Shown: positions 13,667-27,200 of the stretch, one piece after another
Layout: each line of letters begins with the position of its first letter
How positions within the stretch are numbered: the stretch's first letter is position 1
From: Trichoplax sp. H2
Lineage: Eukaryota > Placozoa > Uniplacotomia > Trichoplacea
NCBI GenBank assembly: GCA_003344405.1
Contig: NOWV01000072.1
Span: 298,435-362,434 of the forward strand
DNA: 64,000 nt
Direction: 5' to 3'
Position numbers and translations under genes: made by a program
The notes under the pieces: model-generated
The model's input: only the letters and a program-made list of their open reading frames with translations
What the model was told of the DNA's origin: nothing
The model's database searches: none

Positions 13667-16600
13667 ATGATTCATTCATTTTACACACCCAAACTGCATC
13701 TCTATTTTACGCTAATGTCACCTCGATCACATCCTAATATACGCTTATCGACGATATTTTAGGTATCTGTTTAATTGCGGTGCAGGTATACAAAGAATAA
13801 TCAATCGAAATCGGTAAGATGGACGATAGACTGCAATTGCATCAATTGGAATTTACAGATTATAGGAGTGATGATCAATTCTAAATCAATCATCGTAGCA
13901 TACATGAAATAATACTTAAATTTGACGTAGGATTAAGATCCATCCGTTAAAGCTAAGAAATATTTTTATGACTCGTGCTGATTTCAATGCGGTTGGCGGC
14001 TTACCAGGTAAATCGTAATAGCACTCTTTCTACCTGATATCTTGATGACATGTCATACCGTTTTGCATCAATACTAATAGCTATGATAATACCATGACCG
14101 ATGCATAGGCCTCGCGCTTACCATTAATGAAGAAGATGATATTAAAACCCCGATCAATTTATGGGGACCGCCCAGTCTCGTGAGTTGTTTTCTTATACAA
14201 GCAATAGCGATCTTAGTAATTGGTATTTGTTTTCAAATCATGTTTTCAACAACTTGCAGGAAGCCTACATTAATGCCACTAGGTTTTACATTTTCCATCA
14301 AAAACTGAACTTCAGTATGTCCGATATCATTTTCATTTATTATTATCTTTGAATAAGATTAACAATATGAATAGTATGCCTTTACCAAGCTTTACTATTA
14401 AATGAACGTATATTGATTTGTTAAAGATGCCCATAATCCTGATTATACGTACTATTCGTATATTCAATAAGTTTACATCATGTGATTATTAGAGTAACAA
14501 TCACCAGCGTAAAAAGTTCGGCAATCTGTTTGACGATCTTAATTGATTACAGTCAGTGAATGTTCCAGTAACCTGGACTTTCAATCTTGCACTCTTAGGG
14601 CATTTAACATTTACTAATGATACACCCTATTTTCAAGATGAAAACATCAAGTTATGGCCTGTTGTTATTGATGGTTAGTTGTTGATATTCAAATTAGCCT
14701 ACATCTTTTATTGATATACGAGTAATTTGTGCAATCTATTCTAAAATTTTTACTAGATGTGGGCTCATCACTTTATGAGACTTCCGAAGGTAGCGTATAT
14801 TTTAAGTATAAAACGTGATAATCTGACATAGTCATGGTTAGGTGTACCTTTAAAGGATCAAATTGAACATCATCCAGATTCCGAGGCATCAATGAATAAA
14901 AATAAAAAAATGAAAGTTTCCGAAGAAAGATTTCCTACATCTCATGTTTATAATTATCAAAATCCTCAGCAACCTACCATTATTAGCTACATCTGTCAGG
15001 TTATAGTTTATTAATGGTTAAGAATGGATCTATTTGTTACCTAACATAAGCCACTTATTATTCTTCAATACATTAGTATTTTACTTCGGCTATGACAAAT
15101 GGTATTATAAATCGATGATACAAAGCTATAGCAATTTATTATATTTCTAAATAATGGTCGTCTTATTTCTCCATCTTTAATTCAGCTTTCACAATTACCA
15201 GGAAAATTTTTGAACGATAAAGCTGAAGCATTAGGTGTACCTAAGTATGCATTAGCTAGCTTATATGAATGGTTTCAATGCACACTTTTACAACAGAAAT
15301 AAATAATTTAATCGAAAATAATTGTCCATAAACAGCAACAAATTGAGAAAATCGCTGATAATGGGACAAACGATTACTCTCCGGAATGGCACTGTGGTAA
15401 TTCTATAGTTATCATTGATACCTCCAACATGTAGCATTCTTTTAAGAACAAAATATTAAAGATTTGCGCATTAGATTTTAATAGGCTGTATAACTTGCAA
15501 ATGATCATACTTAGGTAAGGCCAGAAGACTGTGTAGGCCCACAAGAGCCAGGAATGGTATTTATGAGTATGTTAATATTTGAAATATTTTTGTAAAATGT
15601 TTACTATATAAAAAAAAAATAATTAAGTATTGCCACTAGCTATTACTATTGCATAAAAACATTTTTGTAACATCCTTAGTCATTCATTGCCCAACTCTGG
15701 ATCATATCCCTCAACTGGTTGGTTGTAGTCGTTTTGAAAGGTATAACTAAGTTGAATAAAATAATCAGATGCGCGCTTGTGACCAAATGTTCAATTTATT
15801 GCCTTACAGTTATTTTACTAATGGCGAAAATCAACAACCAGAATTGATGTTGCATATCTGTCCAATGAATGTGATAGAAAATACCGCATACTTGGACTGG
15901 ACTAAAAAGTATATTTGCTAATGTAGATTTCTATAAAAACCTGTACAAAAACGGAAATTACTAATAATGACAACAAATTATATCTATAAAATGGCTAAAG
16001 TAATTAAATACTTCAAATTTTCTTACTATAACTAGATTTGGTCCAAACACGAAGCATTTGGTATTAAATTCAGATGTATGCGGTGGAGTAACACCAATTA
16101 TCTCTGAAGAAAGCTATCACAAATTACATGCTTTAAGTTCAGAAATTTTTCCACTGCTGAAATATAACAAATTAAGACCCGTAATTATGAGACTGCTTGT
16201 ATTATTCAATTTCAGTACCTACTATCATACAGTTGCATTACTGATTTATTAGCGTTAACAAAAATGCTGTTACCGATTGTATAAGGTTGACAAGAAAGTG
16301 CCAAATAACTGGATAATTACCGATACTTTATTAACGTATCATTTCAGACCACGCAGTCTTATGGGTTTCGACAGGTCTGAGATTTTTTGCTTTATCGCTG
16401 CACCTTATTGATCTTTCGACTTGTGCAACTAACGTCAATTTTAATTATTCGATAGGTCAAAGATTTTGCAAGAAACGAACGTAAATTCGATTGTGGAAAA
16501 GATTAATAATCGAATGGATATCAAAAATGCTATACAATTTAGTAATCAAGACATTTTGGATAGAGAGAATCGTACACTATCTGTTAAAGCTACATCACCT

Positions 16601-18393
16601 GTACAACGCAATCTTATTGGCAGGCACGGTGAAATTGTATTTCTCGGTACCGGCTCCTGCTATCCATCGAAATATAGAAATGTCTCCTCCATTTTGTTAC
16701 GTCTAAAGTTGGTCTAGTGTGCATAGCGTAAAATCATTTTAATTAACTACTTAATTAATTTTTAAAATAACGTAAATGACGATTTTAATCAATTGAAATT
16801 TGAAATTATAAAATTATTATTCCAATTAGTAAGAATAGCTGCATGTTAATGGATTGTGGCGAGGGTACGTTTGGGCAATTATATCGACACTATGGTAGCG
16901 AACTAAGCGATATCTTGCGACAGCTGAAATTTATCTTCATATCCCATATGCACGCTGACCATCATCAGGTATTAAATAAATATGAATTGATTAATGCTAT
17001 AATTGATTAAATTACGACTATCTTTCTATTTAGGGTATCGTTGAAGTATTACTGGAGCATAAACGGGCTACTCAGGTTAAATTTTACATAACTAATATGT
17101 AATTCCTCATCGGCACTCGTAAATACTTGTATTCATGGCAAAAGATTACTGTCTGTCGATCTCTTATATCTAACTTTCCTACTAGTCTAAGAAAAGAACC
17201 TGATTAGCAACTAAATTACGCATTACTATTTAGAGTACCGATGGATATTATTCACCTCTTTATGTTATTGGACCATGGGCAATAAACAAGTTCTTAAACG
17301 AATATAATTCGTATTTTGAAAGTGTACAATGGAGGTAACTAGATACTGATTACCATTTCCTTTATCGTTAATTGTTGACCTAATATGAAAAACAAACTTG
17401 CTGCTGCATACTTATACTCTTGTTGTATTTTAGATTTATGTCAGCCACAGAATTCTTTAAGGAAGTTTGTGTATTTAGTGATGTAGTAAAAACCGAATTA
17501 GGCATTATAAAAGTTAGGAAAATCATGATTTAATTAATCTTTGTAGCAGGCCATGCTTTATCCTATTGCAAGAAATAACCGATTACTCTTATATTGTTAG
17601 CTGAAAACCGTTTATGCAGATCACTGTAAAGGAGCTTTTTGCATAGCTCTAACACACAGAGAAGGCTGGAAGCTAGCTTATTCAGGCGATACCCAACCAA
17701 GTTCTAAATTTGTTGAAATTGGTTCATATCTACCAATAACTTTTTCGTTTCATTAAAATGAGAAGTTCTTGTAATATAAAGTGCTCATTGTTATGTAATT
17801 AATGCCTACATCTAATAGGTAAGGATGCAGACGTATTAATACATGAAGCCACTTTCGAAGATGATTTAGTCGATGAAGCCAGAAGTAGAAAGCACAGGTT
17901 AATTTTTTATTTCAAGTCTTTACTATAAAAATTTTTTCATCATTCTTAAATTAAAAAGTATGCTTACTCTGATTAATTATGTATACTCGTATTCTTATTT
18001 CTTAAAATGCATTATGAATGCTTGCTATTTACCTAATTCAATTCGATCCTATTCTATAGCACGACATCCGAAGCAATTGAAATTGGTGTTAAAATGAATG
18101 CAAAATTTACCATTCTTACGCATTTCAGCCAACGGTATCCTAAAATTCCAGCTTTTAGTGAGAATTATAGCGATCGAACTGGAATCGCTTATGACCACAT
18201 GACGGTAACCGCAGTAATTTTATTACTCTTTTACGTGTTAAACTATTTGAGACTGCCGTATTGTTGTTGATGATGTTAACGTTACCTGTATACAAATTTT
18301 GATTAGGTAAACTCTGAAAGTATCCTTTTCCTACCAAGATTACTAAAACCTCTTAATATAATTTTTAAAGAGGAAGAAGAAATAGAAGACTAA
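13667..18393 (+). CDS. ELAC2: tRNase Z, long form (ELAC2-type), 24 exons
   Basis: Endonuclease that removes 3' trailers from precursor tRNAs in nucleus and mitochondria. Exons: 13667-13716 (tentative), 13763-13813, 13931-14007, 14109-14179, 14260-14314, 14599-14673, 14757-14789, 14842-14999, 15186-15244, 15336-15396, 15515-15566, 15680-15740, 15810-15908, 16036-16180, 16286-16374, 16456-16707, 16830-16968, 17034-17075, 17234-17334, 17434-17512, 17601-17721, 17819-17897, 18060-18204, 18307-18393; 2181 nt, 726 residues. The N-terminal half is the degenerate beta-lactamase fold (YLFNCGAGIQR, and IFMTRADFNAVGG where the metal motif would be). The C-terminal half is catalytic: FLGTGSCYPSKYRN with the PxKxRN motif, DCGEGTFGQL, the zinc motif SHMHADHH, the aspartate in YSGDTQPS, and HFSQRYPK. 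The long form has this duplicated organisation, unlike ELAC1. The first exon and start codon are a guess that fits the frame; a further 5' exon with a targeting sequence may be missing. Confidence 0.93.
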
Positions 18394-20967
18394 TTTCCAT
18401 TATGTGAAAATAGTTATCAACTAGTTTACATGTCGTAAAAATAAAACTTAAAGGCCAATTTGTTTAAAAATTGCCCAGCAATACTGTATTAACGAACCAA
18501 AGCAATCAAAACTTTATTGTTACTGAAAATAGATTGTTATTACTTACAGCTGCTAATATCGATTATTACGCTACTAACAGGTATAATTATCATTTTCTAA
18601 GGCAAAATAAATTTTTTATGATAGCACGTAATAAGTAACGAGACACTTTTTTAAGGAAGGTTTGAGTTATTAAGAAATAGCTAATTTCTAACTCAGATTG
18701 TACCAATGCAGTATGCAAAAAATGGATAATAACGTTGATGGACAACATTCGCATCGGTGAAACATTTACAAAAATGCTATTCAAGAAAATTTACTAAGCA
18801 TAGTCGGCATAGAATACCTTAAACGGAATAAATTAAATTTTAAGACATGGCTACAATAGTTTTCGATAAGGAATACATGCTTATGAATATATAAAATTTG
18901 ATCATACTACTATAGATTTCCTTTTTTAACGCTGTCACCATCTACGGTACTAATTGTAAACTATAGAAATTGAAAAGAAACAGTGGGTATTATGGGCTTT
19001 AAAATTTTTCATAATGAGACCACTGACTATAACTAATACCTGTTATTAACTGTAACGACATTTGTGGTTTTAATTCATTTCTCATGCATGCGAGTTATAA
19101 AAATTTAGATAGAATGTAATTAAATTACTCAAACTTGTTTGTTACGATAAAGCCAATAGCTGCAAGACATCATATTGATTCGTTGACGTAGTCATGAAGT
19201 CAATTTTGCTATCGACGAGTCTGGTGTCTGGTAGTGTCTAGACTCTGACTATTTGTCCATGTCAGCTTCGTGCAGGGTAGGTTGTATAGCTTCATGATTA
19301 TCGTCATAAGACTTATATAAGAGCTACAGCAAGAACTGACTTGAGCGTATTAGATAAACAACAATCATATTAATTCCGATTTTGGTAATCGTAGACAAAT
19401 TGGAGTCGATTGGAATTAGAATTGTTTTTACTAATAACAAGATTGTATTACCATTTTAAAAATGGCGTTTTGCCAGATCTCTACGTCAGAAAATACAACT
19501 CAGATACCAGGTTAATATACGTAAATGGGTCTGTTTTACTAAGGGCGTTGCTGAGACACTCTATTAAATGTTGGACGTCAAGTTACTAATACAGTACAGT
19601 CATCTAGCAGATTCCTCATAAGCACTTCAAATTTACAGATTACTTGCTCGCTATTTTATATCATGCCTCATTTTTGAATAATAAAATGAATACCATTATA
19701 GATATTGTTGTACGATTACTATAATTGAAAAAGCGGTACTCATTCGATGTTATTAACTCTTGTACTAATCTCACATAACGCAATATTTATTAATGTAGAT
19801 TTAACGTAGACTGAAATATACCGCGCTCGATAAACACTGTAATATGAATATTACTACTGCACTGTAGCAATTCTTAAACACTGTATTTTTGTATCCCGTT
19901 GTGCTCATCTGTATCAATTCCTTATGTTTTGTTGATACCTTGTAAGAGCGTAGTCCTATGTTGCAAGGATATCAATAAATAAATAAATAAATAAACAAGC
20001 CACGTTACAGTGTCTTCAGGTTTACAGTACTAATGTTTCTAAATTTGCTAGACTGATAGAGCGACTCTGTTCGAACTTGATTGAGAGAAATGTAACCTAC
20101 AGTAACTCTATTAGGTCTTTTAATACTGTATACTAAAACAGCGTATATATAGTAACAATAGAGAATTTACCGGTTTATATAGGTAGAAATGTGAATTACC
20201 ACCACTAGCCACAATCAGGATAGTTGGACAATTGCTATTAATTCTCATTTTATTTAATTAGCAGATGAATAATTTCAAACTTGATTAGAAAAGTGAAGGG
20301 TCCGATTTCAATAAATTTTTCTTTATAATCGTGATTACAAAAAGGCAATATTAGATTGCTGCTGTACAGTATACACAGTATCAATCTATTTCACACCAGA
20401 AATTGAATAAAAGTAAATGTGAAGGTAATTGTTGTTGTCTAGCGATCAAAATACTAGAGTACTTTATCGTAGAACAAATAGAACTGTCTTTAATAATCAA
20501 CATAAAGCAGTAGTTGTAGTATTTGTAAAATAATTGTGTTGATAGCTTACAGTTATCAACCTCACTACAGCCTAGTTTTCATGCAATTTATTCAGCTTAG
20601 GATCCTTAAAGTCTCTAAAAGTCTCTTATATTGTGGCGATTTCACAGTTTCTTGTACTGCAAAATATTGTAATAAATTGGTAGATTAATATCTTGGCAGA
20701 CTTTGTAACATGCACATAGAGTGTAAATTTACTATTAGGTAATTAATTATAACTGTGCATAACAACTTTTGGCAATAAAGCGCTTATGACGACGTAAATC
20801 CACACGTTAAACTATGACTATTGTAATCAAATACGTAAGCTAGAGTTATGAGGCTATTGAACAAGTCAAGGCTAGTAAAGTTAGTAAAGATTCATTAATA
20901 AATTTAATTTTTTATAGTAAAGTAAGCCATTGAGATTCGTATAACGTAAAGTACAATATCAATGCGC
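18394..20967. other. Intergenic region between ELAC2 and the WKF-domain gene
   Basis: This convergent interval holds no recognised exon on either strand. Apart from the AAAT microsatellite near 19.98 kb I see only AT-rich sequence with stops in all frames. Confidence 0.5.
19974..19996. repeat. (AAAT)n microsatellite
   Basis: About five tandem AAAT units follow the segment TTGCAAGGATATC. Such tails can mark the 3' end of a retroposed short element, but no target-site duplication or internal Pol III boxes were seen upstream. Confidence 0.7.
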
Positions 20968-21985
20968 TTAATCTATTACTTGATTGCAATTACCTTTAGA
21001 AACATCAACAGAATCAGCTTGATCCATTCTTTCTTTAGCAAATTTTAGAGTGGTATCTCTTGCTGAGCCACGCAGGCCTTGCATGTATTTTATCAAGGTT
21101 TTAAAATCGCTTTCACTAACCTAAAACACATTTATTAATGTATTCGTTATTCTCCTTTATAATTCAATTTACATCATATTAGTCAATTTCAACGATACAT
21201 ACTCAATTACTGTATAGAAGCACAGTACAGTATTAATTATAATTAACCTAGTGATGATACGAGTATAATTTTAGAGCTCATGACCGCTTTACTGCTGTAC
21301 TGTATAACAAGTTGGACACAATCATCATCATGCTACCTGTACGCGTAAATGGATAATGATTTCTCTACTGTCTATAAAGACAATTAGGCTGTGGCATTAT
21401 TGCAGACTGTAGCTCTGGAACAAGCTATTCAGAAACTATATAGTACCTACAAAGCTGGCATTGACTAAAATATGCCATTTCCATAAACTATGCATATCGT
21501 CGATTGCACAGTGGAACATGATGATCGAGATGAATTGATGGAAAAAATGACTATAAATCTCTTACGGTCAATCAACTACAGTAGTATCATTTTGATAATC
21601 TTCCATATGTAAATCGATGGAAATGCACTATGATTTGCGTCTAGAGGCTAGAGTAGCTTTAAAAATGTTGAGGATATCCATTGGTCTATACCGCGTACTC
21701 GTCAGTCTGCAAATAGTCCTTTACCTTACTGACATCCATCATATTTTTCAGTAACCAAACTTGCCTATTCTTTTTAAATGACCAATTGGATCGATCATCT
21801 TGCCATTTTCTTAGATAATCTATAGCAGGATGGGTATCATTGCCGGTCGTAGTATCCTGTAATTTTGGATCAGGGACGGAGGCATTTTCTGTAGATGCCA
21901 GACCTTTCTGATTAAGCTTATTCTTTGCTTTGCTCTTCCTCGACTTGTTCTTCTTATTCTTCTTCTTCTTATTATTGGTTTTCAT
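20968..21985 (-). CDS. WKF-domain protein, C7orf50-like, 2 exons
   Basis: Homologue of the human protein C7orf50, a small, mainly nuclear/nucleolar protein of unclear function. Exons 21692-21985 and 20968-21120 join in phase 0 to give 148 residues. The N-terminus is a very basic lysine stretch (KKKKNKKNKSRKSKAKNK), as expected for nuclear/nucleolar targeting. The WKF domain follows (about residues 55-125), with YLRKWQDDRSNWSFKKNRQ then VWLLKNMMDVSKV; exon 2 continues with LIKYMQGLRGSARDTTLKFA, matching the family's YLEGLQGRAR region. An in-frame ATG at 22045 would add 20 residues, but the lysine-rich Met start is more typical. The gene lies head-to-head with the PKA regulatory subunit across a 2.3-kb palindrome-rich region. 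Confidence 0.85.
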
Positions 21986-24280
21986 CTTGTCCTCTATGCA
22001 ATTGTGTACCGTATTAGACAGTATCAATACAACGATTGCATTCACAACAGCTTAATCCTCCTTGGTTTTAATTGCAGTCTTTGCAAAAGATAGAAGAGCC
22101 AATTGAATTATTATTGCTTGGCTGCAGCCATTCTGCATCTTGCCATTTCAGCTAGTCTCGGTTTCATTTGGTCAGAAGCAGAGTCAGCAGTCTCAGGACT
22201 GTGTCGACAGCCTATAGTGTCTTCGACGATTTGCATTCTCATACAATACATCAACATCTTGATCAGTGTATCCTACACTGTACTCCACCGGGCCATGGAT
22301 GAAGCGAGTCCTTTTCGTCTGTCAGTCTGTACGTTAACTACAGTACGCTGGACGGTCTACAGTCTACAGTACTGTGCCGTACAGTACAGTACTGTACACT
22401 GTAGTCTCCGACTGTTGTTGTTGGTCAACTCCTCAGCCTACAGTACGTTGTACTGTACAGTACTGTAGGTCTATCAGCAGAGCCAGTCCATTTGTCTGTC
22501 AGTCTATGCCCAATGCAGTACCCATAGCGTACTGTCCAGACTTGTTGGTCAACCCCTTAAAAAGAAAAGAAGCCTACTGTACAATGTACTGTACGTACAT
22601 ACTGTAACTCTAGAGACCGGTCCCTACTCCATGTACTGTAAGTCCATCTGTCTGTCAGTCTACCCTCAATACAATGGATAATTGAACAGTCCACAGTCTA
22701 TAGTACTGTACTTACCTTAGCGTACTGTAGCCTCCCACTGTGCTTGTTGGTCAACCCCGAAACCTATCCATGTCAATAAACGGCATGAAAATACACCATA
22801 CAATACGGGATCTATTGACAATCGCCATACTGTACGTGTTGACGTTGTCCAAGACGTCAGCACTAGTATAGTGTACAGTATGGTTATGTAGCAAGGGGGT
22901 GGGGATCATTTTCAGTACTGTAGTGATTCTATCCTTGACGTCATTGTGATGTTGTGACAAGCTGAAACAACCGCCTCAAGGGGGCATCGATCATGTCAAT
23001 ATTCTCTGTTGACAATGTCGGCAGAAACATCGGAATTACAACAACTGTAAAATAATACCTCCCATTCAAATAATAGTGCAAACTCAAGGTAAATGAGAGT
23101 GCTGTAAGGTGCAGTAGATTATTTTCCAACGGTAGACTGTCGGCTTGTGTACAGCATGAATCTACAGCAAATTGTCATGTCCTGTTTAACTTCAATACAG
23201 TACAATTGGAGTTTCATAAAAGGAAAAGTGCGTATCTTGTACCTTTCCAAGTCTGCATTTATTCTAGTAATGGATAAGTAGGTCTTGATGTTATTTTAAA
23301 CACATGATCGTTACAGTATACTTCAAAAGGAAGATTTCATAGTGTTGTTTTTGTAACCCACCGTACATCGACGCTGTAGCAAGTTCGTATTCAAGCGTAG
23401 TCTGCATCGCCTGTGCCTTGAAGTATTCAATGAAAAAAAATGAAAACAATGTTCTCCCATACAACTATGTGATTGTACAGTATTGGAATACTGTCCCTAC
23501 GTCGTTGCTGCTACTTAGCCAATGGCTATAATAACGAGTCGTCAGAATTGTTGAATTACCCGTGTATACTGTAGCTCACAAGTTGGTTGAATCTATGCTA
23601 GTAGTATGCTAGTAGTAATCCACTACAGGATGGAATCACTATGTAATCAAATGACACTGTTAATTTGTCTTATTGTAATGCTTGTCGAAAATGTTGGAAG
23701 TAAACCGTTAGTTAATTAATTTTAATTTGTTGCATGGAGGTAGGAAAGGGATCCATTGTTGATCGTTCTAGTGTACACTGTCCAGTACACAGTATACTGA
23801 AGATTGTTGATTTTGGTTGATGATTAGCCTGACTCCACTACAGTACCGTGTGCAGTAGACTACAGTACGTCGTCTACAGTCAGTAGTACTGTACACTGTA
23901 CACTAGGGTAACAATGGAAATTGAGACGTTCAGACGCTTGGCCAGTTTTCGTGTTTGGACGTTAAATACACATCGAGACAACCGACGCCAAGTCCTGACG
24001 TCCATATGTCCCATGTGCTGTATAGGACTGTACAGTGTACAGTACCAAGTTACTGGCTCGGAGGACTGTAGACTAGTGGACACACCGTAGACGAATAAGG
24101 TACTCAGCGTTGAGCGAGTACTACAGTACTGTGTATGGTGGTGCAGCGCATACTTCAGTACTGCACCTACTAGTCAACCATTTAAACCGACCACTGTACT
24201 GTACTGTACTGTAAAGTTGCAATTTTTTAACACTCCTCCGCCTCCAATTCTGTACAGTAGGGCTCTGGACTGATCGCAAA
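21986..24280. promoter_or_regulatory. Palindrome-rich intergenic region between divergent genes
   Basis: This 2.3-kb interval is richer in G+C than its surroundings. It carries many copies of the palindromic words CTGTAC/GTACAG and TACTGTACAGTA, for example at about 22366-22400, 22440-22470, 22690-22715, 23885-23900, 24030-24045 and a CTGTA run at 24194-24215. It separates the WKF-domain gene (-) from the PKA regulatory gene (+), so it must contain both promoters. Open frames within it reflect the repeats (Tyr-Cys-Thr-Val patterns) and are not genes. Confidence 0.5.
22290..22770. repeat. Diverged tandem repeat, three copies of ~155-176 bp
   Basis: The block GTCTGTCAGTCT occurs at about 22317, 22493 and 22648. 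Each copy is followed by palindromic CTGTAC words and then TTGTTGGTCAAC (near 22418, 22540 and 22746). Order is conserved but spacing is uneven, so this is an old tandem array in the shared promoter region. Confidence 0.7.
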
Positions 24281-27200
24281 ATGGCCAAGCCGTCCACGAT
24301 CTCTTTCAGCGGTACTGAAGCAGATACCGACGCCGAAAGTTTACGACAATGTGAGAGATATGTAGAAGAACACAACCTACAAGCTGTCTTAAAGGAGAGC
24401 ATAGTACAACTTTGCATATCGCAACCGAACAACCCTTTCAGCTTTTTGCGAGACCACTTTGAGAATTTATCGATGGTAAGTGGTTACCATTACAATGTTT
24501 TCCAAGCACTGTTGAACAATAGTTCAATGCAAACGACACACTATTCTATCCTCAGTTGTGGAATAAATTGGACATTTATCCAACAATGTGTAGTGTTAAA
24601 CTTGTAGTACAACAGTTATCTCTGTTTAGTCCATGTTAGCATAGGCAACGCTGCAGCATCATCCTCTTTTCAAACTAGAAAGTTGTATTGAATTCTTGAC
24701 TTTGTACAAATTCCAACATTGATGTTTGTCTGTTGTCACTTGAATGTGTATGATACCCTACTATCCACAGCGTAAGTTATACCACAGTAGCGATGCATTG
24801 CCTATCCAGTAAGTATATTGCTGTTTGCTGCGAGTATCGTCGACAGCCTTGTTAGGTATTTGCTTCGTTGAAGCCAACGTCAATCGACGATACATACATC
24901 GACCAACCGCGACTTTCATCCAACCAAGTGGATGGTATTTCATCGCATCCTTACCAAGCATTCTATGTAATAATATTGTCTATCAATGGTGCACATCGCA
25001 AGAGGCAAAGAGAGAGAGAGAAGGCACACACATGTACATCCAAGTCTACTACTTCAACTCTACCTATGACCGATTCAATTCCCCTTGTAGAATGGACATA
25101 GTCACTGACCAGTCGCGTGGAGGCGTTAAAGTGTAAAATAATGACTGAATTTATCCTTGACAACAGTTGAAAATCATCCGATTGCAACGTCGATAATGTC
25201 AATTCTACAACAGCCAATCGTTGATTCAATCTTCAACCCATCAATCCTACTGTATAAGCCAACATTGATGGCGATTTCTCCCTTAATGGAAGCAATTTAT
25301 TCAGCCCAGTTTTTGTCTTCAAAGCCAGATGAATTTTCCAAGGCATTGAAAAATGAGGATTCTACCCATGGTTGTCGCAAGTCGATACAACAAGCTATTG
25401 CACGATAACATGATTCAGTACCTAATCCAATGGATCCACGCTGTCTGATACTGTACTGTAGGCTAGACTTGCAGTGAGCGTTTCGACGCGTTGAACAGCC
25501 TCGCATCAGATCATTGCAACTTGGCCGGTGTAAATCGATAGACTATACCATACAATAGTAACAGTCATATGTTAACACCGCAAAGTGGCGTCTCTTTTCT
25601 CCCCCCCTTGTACAGTCCCAACTTTCACTGACTTGGACTGTACGCTACAGTACTATACACTGTGTACATGACGTTGTCCAGGTCGTGGCTGACTGCAATC
25701 AACTGTATGATACAGTACTCAAGCTGTCCTCTACTAGAACGGGAACTACAGTCAAGAAACTTCAATACCTACAGTCAAAAGACTCACATCCACTCTACAC
25801 TACTCAAGATGCTGCAGCGCCCAAAGGTGTCACATCTCACAATGACTCTCAATACAGACGTGTCACCATAGATACAGTACGTACCACTCGACTATTGTCA
25901 ACGGGACAATGGAAGAGGCTGGAGAGGACGGATGGAACGCCTGTTGACAGTCAGCTAGAAGATGCGTTACAAATGGAATGGACAGCATCGGTCATAACAT
26001 TTCTTGCTCAATTCAACCACTGTAGCCACTTGCATCCTCCAATGGCCCTTAATTTACCCTTAGCCATCAGTAAAGAGACAACATGACATTCAAGAAAAAA
26101 TAGAAACCATCGGATTGCAGTTTGAGTTCATTTTTCATCTCTATTGTCATACGTTAGGCCGAGCAAATAGCATACAATACTCTTGTCAAATTCGCATGAT
26201 TACAGTGATTGTTCCCTTTATAATGTTGAAATGTCTATTTTACTTGATATACTGTCAAGTAGAATGCGACAGTACCATGACGATGGGAGAAAGTACTACG
26301 CTTAGCGATGACTGGACGTATTATTTTTTTTCTCATTCTTCCCCCTTCAACGCATACAAATGATTATTTGTTATTATTCTTCTTTTTTTAAAGGACTATA
26401 ATGAAAAGAAAAAGAAGCAATTACAAGGGCAGTCTAGCAGTGAAGACAGCAAAGATAGAGATGAAGAACCAACTACAGAACCAGCTTCAACTGGTAGGAG
26501 ACGAAGAGGTGGTGTTAGTGGTGCTGTAATTAACGAAGATGATGCTGCAACATATGTTAAGAAGGTATACCTTAGTGCTGTAGATAGATGTTGTACATAG
26601 AGAATTTCTTATCGCTTATACAATCCAATAGCGCAAACTAGCGTCGATTGTAAGCGTGATAGATACGACATTACTCTACACACGCTTGTACCCATGTAGC
26701 GCATATTCAGTATAACTCTTGGTAGGAAGATCGAAATCTCTACCACGTTATAAATCATGGCTGATCATATTGTCAATTGTAATAAACCTTAGGTTGTACC
26801 CAAAGACTTTAAGACCATGCAAGCTTTATCAAAAGCGATAGAAAAGAATATCTTATTTTCACATCTGGATGATAACGAAAGAAGGTCACTATGCAATAGC
26901 GATAATTGATACCGAACCTTGTCTTATGCTCTTTTTTCAATGATAATACCGTTTCAATATTAGCTGACAATGGACTTTGTTCTTAAACAGTGATATTTTT
27001 GACGCTATGTTTCCATGTGAAAGTAAGCCTGGTGACATCATCATCAGACAAGGTCTGCTCGCATAGCTACATTCAAACCTAGAATAAAAATGAAATCTTT
27101 CAAATACTCATTATACTATTACTACGATCATGGCATAATAGAAATGCCCTTTTCCAAGACTACTTTCTGTTTTTTCAATTTTCCGTTACTGTCTATACCG

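Noticed and set aside
16180-16374. Apparent one-base frame error in ELAC2
   Set aside because: It disappeared when the exon was started at 16286 instead of at the CAG at 16350; the longer exon carries the family's LLTYHFRPRSL motif.
19940-19996. Possible retroposon 3' end at the AAAT tail
   Set aside because: No upstream element body, promoter boxes or target-site duplication could be seen.
22103-22607. Open frames of 121 and 77 codons in the palindrome-rich interval
   Set aside because: Their residues (YCTVQYSTVHC and similar) are direct translations of the CTGTAC repeats.
25685-26086. 133-codon open frame inside the first PKA intron
   Set aside because: No domain, no conserved motif and biased low-complexity content; kept only as a note on the intron.
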